Part shown: positions 14,374 through 16,251 of the stretch, in pieces
Position numbering within the stretch: position 1 is the stretch's first letter
Layout of the letters: each line of letters begins with the position of its first letter
NCBI GenBank assembly: GCA_964504135.1
Contig: CAZDCW010000031.1
Coordinates: 1-16,251 of the forward strand
Reading direction: 5' to 3'
Source of the DNA: JACPTG01 sp964504135
GTDB taxonomy: Archaea; Nanobdellota; Nanobdellia; Woesearchaeales; UBA10216
Length of the DNA: 16,251 nt
Notes under the pieces: generated by a model
Seen by the model: the letters and a program-made list of their open reading frames with translations, nothing else
What the model was told of the DNA's origin: nothing
Databases searched by the model: none
Position numbers and translations under genes: made by a program

Positions 14374-14756
14374 CAGTCGGTAATTGTTATTGTGTAGCCA
14401 ATCTGGGCTGTCGCATCATTGAGGGCGGTCATTACCTGGGCTTCCAAAGGCTTTGAACCATTAAATTCCGACAGCCTAATTGACCTTGTGCCCGGCTCAA
14501 TGGCAAGACGTTGATGGTTTTCTGCAAAAAACACATGAGCCTCCCTAACCTTCATCAAGGGCCTTATTTGGTTAGGAAACTGGGTTGCATTGCGGCCTTG
14601 GAGGTATATTGAGCCATCGTACTCAAAATCCAAAGTAACTCCATCGGGAAGACCAAGCAAAGGTTCTTCTGCGGGGAAGTACATAACCTGGACATAATAA
14701 GCCGCCCCTGCATTGCTTAGGGCTCCGAGAATCAGCTCCAAATCCGGGTCAAACAT
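14373..14756 (-). CDS. Small orphan protein coupled to the RNA methyltransferase
   Basis: A 127-residue acidic protein of unknown family. It begins with a short helix (DLELILGALSNAG), then a run of predicted beta strands (YYVQVMYFP, GVTLDFEYDGSIYLQG, EAHVFFAENHQRLAI) and a late helix before the closing strand YTITITD. No membrane segment or cysteine motif is present. It shares general shape, not clear identity, with the 115-residue protein encoded upstream on the same strand. The overlapping stop/start with the methyltransferase gene suggests a related role, but family knowledge gives none. The promoter predicts a leaderless message. Confidence 0.65.
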   Translation of the reverse strand: MFDPDLELILGALSNAGAAYYVQVMYFPAEEPLLGLPDGVTLDFEYDGSIYLQGRNATQFPNQIRPLMKVREAHVFFAENHQRLAIEPGTRSIRLSEFNGSKPLEAQVMTALNDATAQIGYTITITD

Positions 14757-14778
14757 ACGTCCGGGTAGTGCAGCTTGC

Positions 14779-14793
14779 CTTAAAAACTTTTAC
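14779..14793 (-). promoter_or_regulatory. TATA box for the orphan-methyltransferase unit
   Basis: The minus strand reads AAAGTTTTTAAGG, centred about 28 bp upstream of the ATG at 14756, fitting a leaderless mRNA for the two-gene unit. Confidence 0.45.
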
Positions 14794-14835
14794 ACTTTAG
14801 CATAGAATTCGTCCAGCGTGCCGTGGTAAGTGATT

Positions 14836-15183
14836 TCACAGCGCTGCCGCTGCCTCCAGCGCGCCGCGGAGAGGGGCAATCAGACTAAGAAGTGTCATGG
14901 TCGTCATGAAGCCGCCCTCAACAGTTATGGAGGATTGACCAGCCGGAGCTATGAATGTTATATCACCTGCGTCGCCTATGGATACCCTGTCCTCGTGCCT
15001 TTCTGCGGCTATTTGCAGGACATCGGCATGTATCAGTCCATACGGCAGCGAGGATTGTCCAGCTGTTACCGCCACAGGATGCCCTGCAACCCGCAGTGCC
15101 TCTGGAAGCTTGAATACTGTTTCTGCTTGAAAAGGTATTCTCTCGCCGCTTAGGATTTCCTCCAGCCATTGCAGGTCTGCCAT
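14836..15183 (-). CDS. Small orphan protein with glycine/alanine-rich end
   Basis: A 115-residue protein of unknown family. It starts with a short acidic helix (LQWLEEILSG), continues with strands (FQAETVFKL, HPVAVTAGQ, DVLQIAA, DRVSIGDAGDITFIAP, SSITVEGG) and closes with a hydrophobic helix, MTLLSLIAPLRGALEAAAA, which could be amphipathic or weakly membrane-seeking. No catalytic motif is visible. It has its own promoter and is separated by 79 bp from the 127-residue gene downstream. It could be a distant relative of that neighbour, with the same helix-then-strands layout, but the alignment is too weak to claim this. Confidence 0.6.
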   Translation of the reverse strand: MADLQWLEEILSGERIPFQAETVFKLPEALRVAGHPVAVTAGQSSLPYGLIHADVLQIAAERHEDRVSIGDAGDITFIAPAGQSSITVEGGFMTTMTLLSLIAPLRGALEAAAAL

Positions 15184-15204
15184 TGTACCTGTTTTGATGC
15201 AGGG

Positions 15205-15217
15205 GTTTATATTTTTT
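15205..15217 (-). promoter_or_regulatory. TATA box for the 115-residue orphan gene
   Basis: The minus strand reads AAAAAATATAAAC, centred about 27 bp upstream of the ATG at 15183, implying a leaderless transcript. Confidence 0.5.
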
Positions 15218-15237
15218 GTGAAATCGTTCAGGATGCC

Positions 15238-15840
15238 TTACGCCACCACAGTTCCAAGGAGAATGTAGCTCAGCCCTGCCGAGACTATGCCTGCCAGTAT
15301 CATTATCAGGCCCATCTTGATTATGTTCTCCCTGGAAAGGTTGCCGAGGAATACTCCAAGCATGAACAGCGCAGCGAAGGCTATGCCGATTGACAGGTAA
15401 TATATCTGCTGCAGGGCCAGGAAAGGCCGAAGGATGAGGAATGGCATGAGCACGATAAGGGCCGCCGCCAGTGGCGCTATGCCGTCCACAAGCGCTATTA
15501 TCACCACTGCTGCCTTTGCCGCCCGCTCTATCTGGGTGGCCTTGAGCTTTGTAAGGGTCGCCCTTTCCAAATCGCGTATTTCCTTTTGCCTTTCAGCCCG
15601 CTCTGTGAGGTATGCTCCCCATATGCCTGATACTCCCATGGCTATTCCGGCTGCTATTCCGGTGCTTACAACCAGCGCTGCTGGAGCGCCTGCGATGAGG
15701 CTTCCGACCAGTATGCCGAGTATAGCAAGGACTCCGTCAAAGGAGTTCATGACAAAGTAACGCCTTGCTATCTTTTCAATATGCGCCAGCTTGTTATAGT
15801 CTGACAGAAGCCTGAGTTTTTCCCTGAGTTTGGAAAGCAT
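15238..15840 (-). CDS. TIGR00267 / VIT1-CCC1-like membrane protein
   Basis: A 200-residue protein with about five membrane segments: 35-53, 55-78, 108-136, 145-165 and 170-198. The first segment, FDGVLAILGILVGSLIAG, has the Asp-Gly plus glycine-zipper pattern of the VIT1/CCC1 iron-manganese transporter superfamily. The loop after segment two (YLTERAERQKEIRDLERAT) is rich in glutamate and corresponds to the metal-binding cytosolic region of VIT1-like proteins. Transport of a divalent metal is therefore plausible; the ion is not determined. It begins one base after the DUF211 stop, so the two are co-translated or co-transcribed from the DUF211 promoter. The length is near that usual for the family. 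Confidence 0.8.
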   Translation of the reverse strand: MLSKLREKLRLLSDYNKLAHIEKIARRYFVMNSFDGVLAILGILVGSLIAGAPAALVVSTGIAAGIAMGVSGIWGAYLTERAERQKEIRDLERATLTKLKATQIERAAKAAVVIIALVDGIAPLAAALIVLMPFLILRPFLALQQIYYLSIGIAFAALFMLGVFLGNLSRENIIKMGLIMILAGIVSAGLSYILLGTVVA

Positions 15841-15841
15841 G

Positions 15842-16111
15842 CTAGCCTATTACTGTCCTTTTTCCGGTTACTACCCGGTCTATGCTTTTTACTGTGGCGC
15901 CGTAGTCGTTGATTATTTTCTGTATCTTGTCATAGTTGAAGTCTGTTCCCTCTATTGTTATCTTGGCAGTCTCAACCTTCCTGTCAACGCTCATGATTGT
16001 GATGTCAACGTTGGCAACTCCTGAAACGCCTGCTATCTTTTTTGACAGGTCAAGTATTGAAGGCTCATGCGGCTTGAGCACGTCAAGAACCATCAGTCGT
16101 ACAGTCCCCAT
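15842..16111 (-). CDS. DUF211 family protein
   Basis: An 89-residue protein matching the archaeal DUF211 family in length and pattern: strand VRLMVLDVLKPHEP, helix ILDLSKKIAGV, strand VANVDITIMSVDRKVETAKITIEG split by a turn, helix YDKIQKIINDYG and a last strand VKSIDRVVTG. This beta-alpha-beta-beta-alpha-beta order is ferredoxin-like. As I recall, solved members form oligomers and bind metal ions, but the cellular role is unknown. Here it is the first gene of a two-gene unit with a VIT1-like membrane protein, which supports a sensor or chaperone role in metal handling. It should be translated from a leaderless mRNA. Confidence 0.88.
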   Translation of the reverse strand: MGTVRLMVLDVLKPHEPSILDLSKKIAGVSGVANVDITIMSVDRKVETAKITIEGTDFNYDKIQKIINDYGATVKSIDRVVTGKRTVIG

Positions 16112-16133
16112 GCCCTTGGCTGGAAGGCCTTTT

Positions 16134-16146
16134 GTTTATATACTTA
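16134..16146 (-). promoter_or_regulatory. TATA box for the DUF211-VIT1-like unit
   Basis: The minus strand reads TAAGTATATAAAC, centred about 28 bp upstream of the DUF211 ATG, the best-formed TATA box in the window. Confidence 0.55.
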
Positions 16147-16221
16147 TTGCTTCCCAGTAATTCTTTAGTGTTCTGAAGTTATTCTCGGGAATGGGGCATA
16201 TATTCTGTGGCATAGAAATTC

Positions 16222-16245
16222 ATTTATACTTAGTATATACGAGGT
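16222..16245 (+). promoter_or_regulatory. Possible plus-strand promoter/operator at the window edge
   Basis: ATTTATACTTAG (16222-16233) matches twelve bases of the toxin-antitoxin promoter on the other strand (2866-2877), and TATACT-T-AGTATA is a perfect short palindrome. A rightward gene outside the window may start shortly after; none is visible here. Confidence 0.3.
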
Positions 16246-16251
16246 AAATAC

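Noticed and set aside
1..16251. CRISPR array, insertion sequence or prophage
   Set aside because: No regularly spaced repeats, transposase, integrase or phage structural genes were seen on either strand.

Overview
The window looks archaeal and probably comes from a small-genome DPANN-type lineage. The evidence is a set of archaeal families (DUF211, a TIGR00267/VIT1-like membrane protein, SpoIIM/DUF95, an archaeal-type NOL1/NOP2/sun RNA methyltransferase, an Era-like GTPase overlapping a probable DUF2073 gene), surface proteins with CARDB-like and thrombospondin-1-like modules, and archaeal TATA boxes. Those boxes (TTTATA, CTTAAATA and similar) sit about 26-36 bp upstream of starts and often imply leaderless mRNAs. 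No rRNA or complete tRNA gene was seen, so the exact phylum cannot be fixed.

Layout, left to right. (1) 1-659, minus: the first codons of a gene cut by the window edge, overlapping an Era-like GTPase. (2) 660-1012: a non-coding gap with the first copy of a structured intergenic element (751-953). (3) 1013-2251, minus: an exported protein with one C-terminal membrane segment and a short cytoplasmic tail. (4) 2350-2837, minus: a RelE-type toxin and its antitoxin, with a palindromic operator candidate. (5) 2941-3483, plus: an all-helical protein with an HTH-like C-terminus and an inverted repeat around its TATA box. (6) 3484-12153, minus: a tightly overlapping three-gene operon of SpoIIM-like membrane protein, membrane-tethered subtilisin-like protease and a 1790-residue multidomain surface protein. 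(7) 12342-13043, plus: a solitary PIN-domain protein. (8) 13044-13416: a convergent gap with a bidirectional terminator-like hairpin cluster and the second structured element (13228-13386). (9) 13417-14756, minus: a 127-residue orphan coupled to an RNA m5C methyltransferase. (10) 14836-15183, minus: a second small orphan. (11) 15238-16111, minus: DUF211 plus TIGR00267/VIT1-like, a probable metal-handling pair.

The two strongest leads are the pair of homologous non-coding elements and the SpoIIM-protease-surface protein operon. The elements are about 203 and 159 nt, with three conserved blocks and a rebuilt closing helix. The giant surface protein shares its membrane-proximal cytoplasmic tail with the exported protein encoded at 1013-2251, which suggests one anchoring or sorting scheme for both. 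These functional links are inferences; domain and motif calls were made by eye without database searches.
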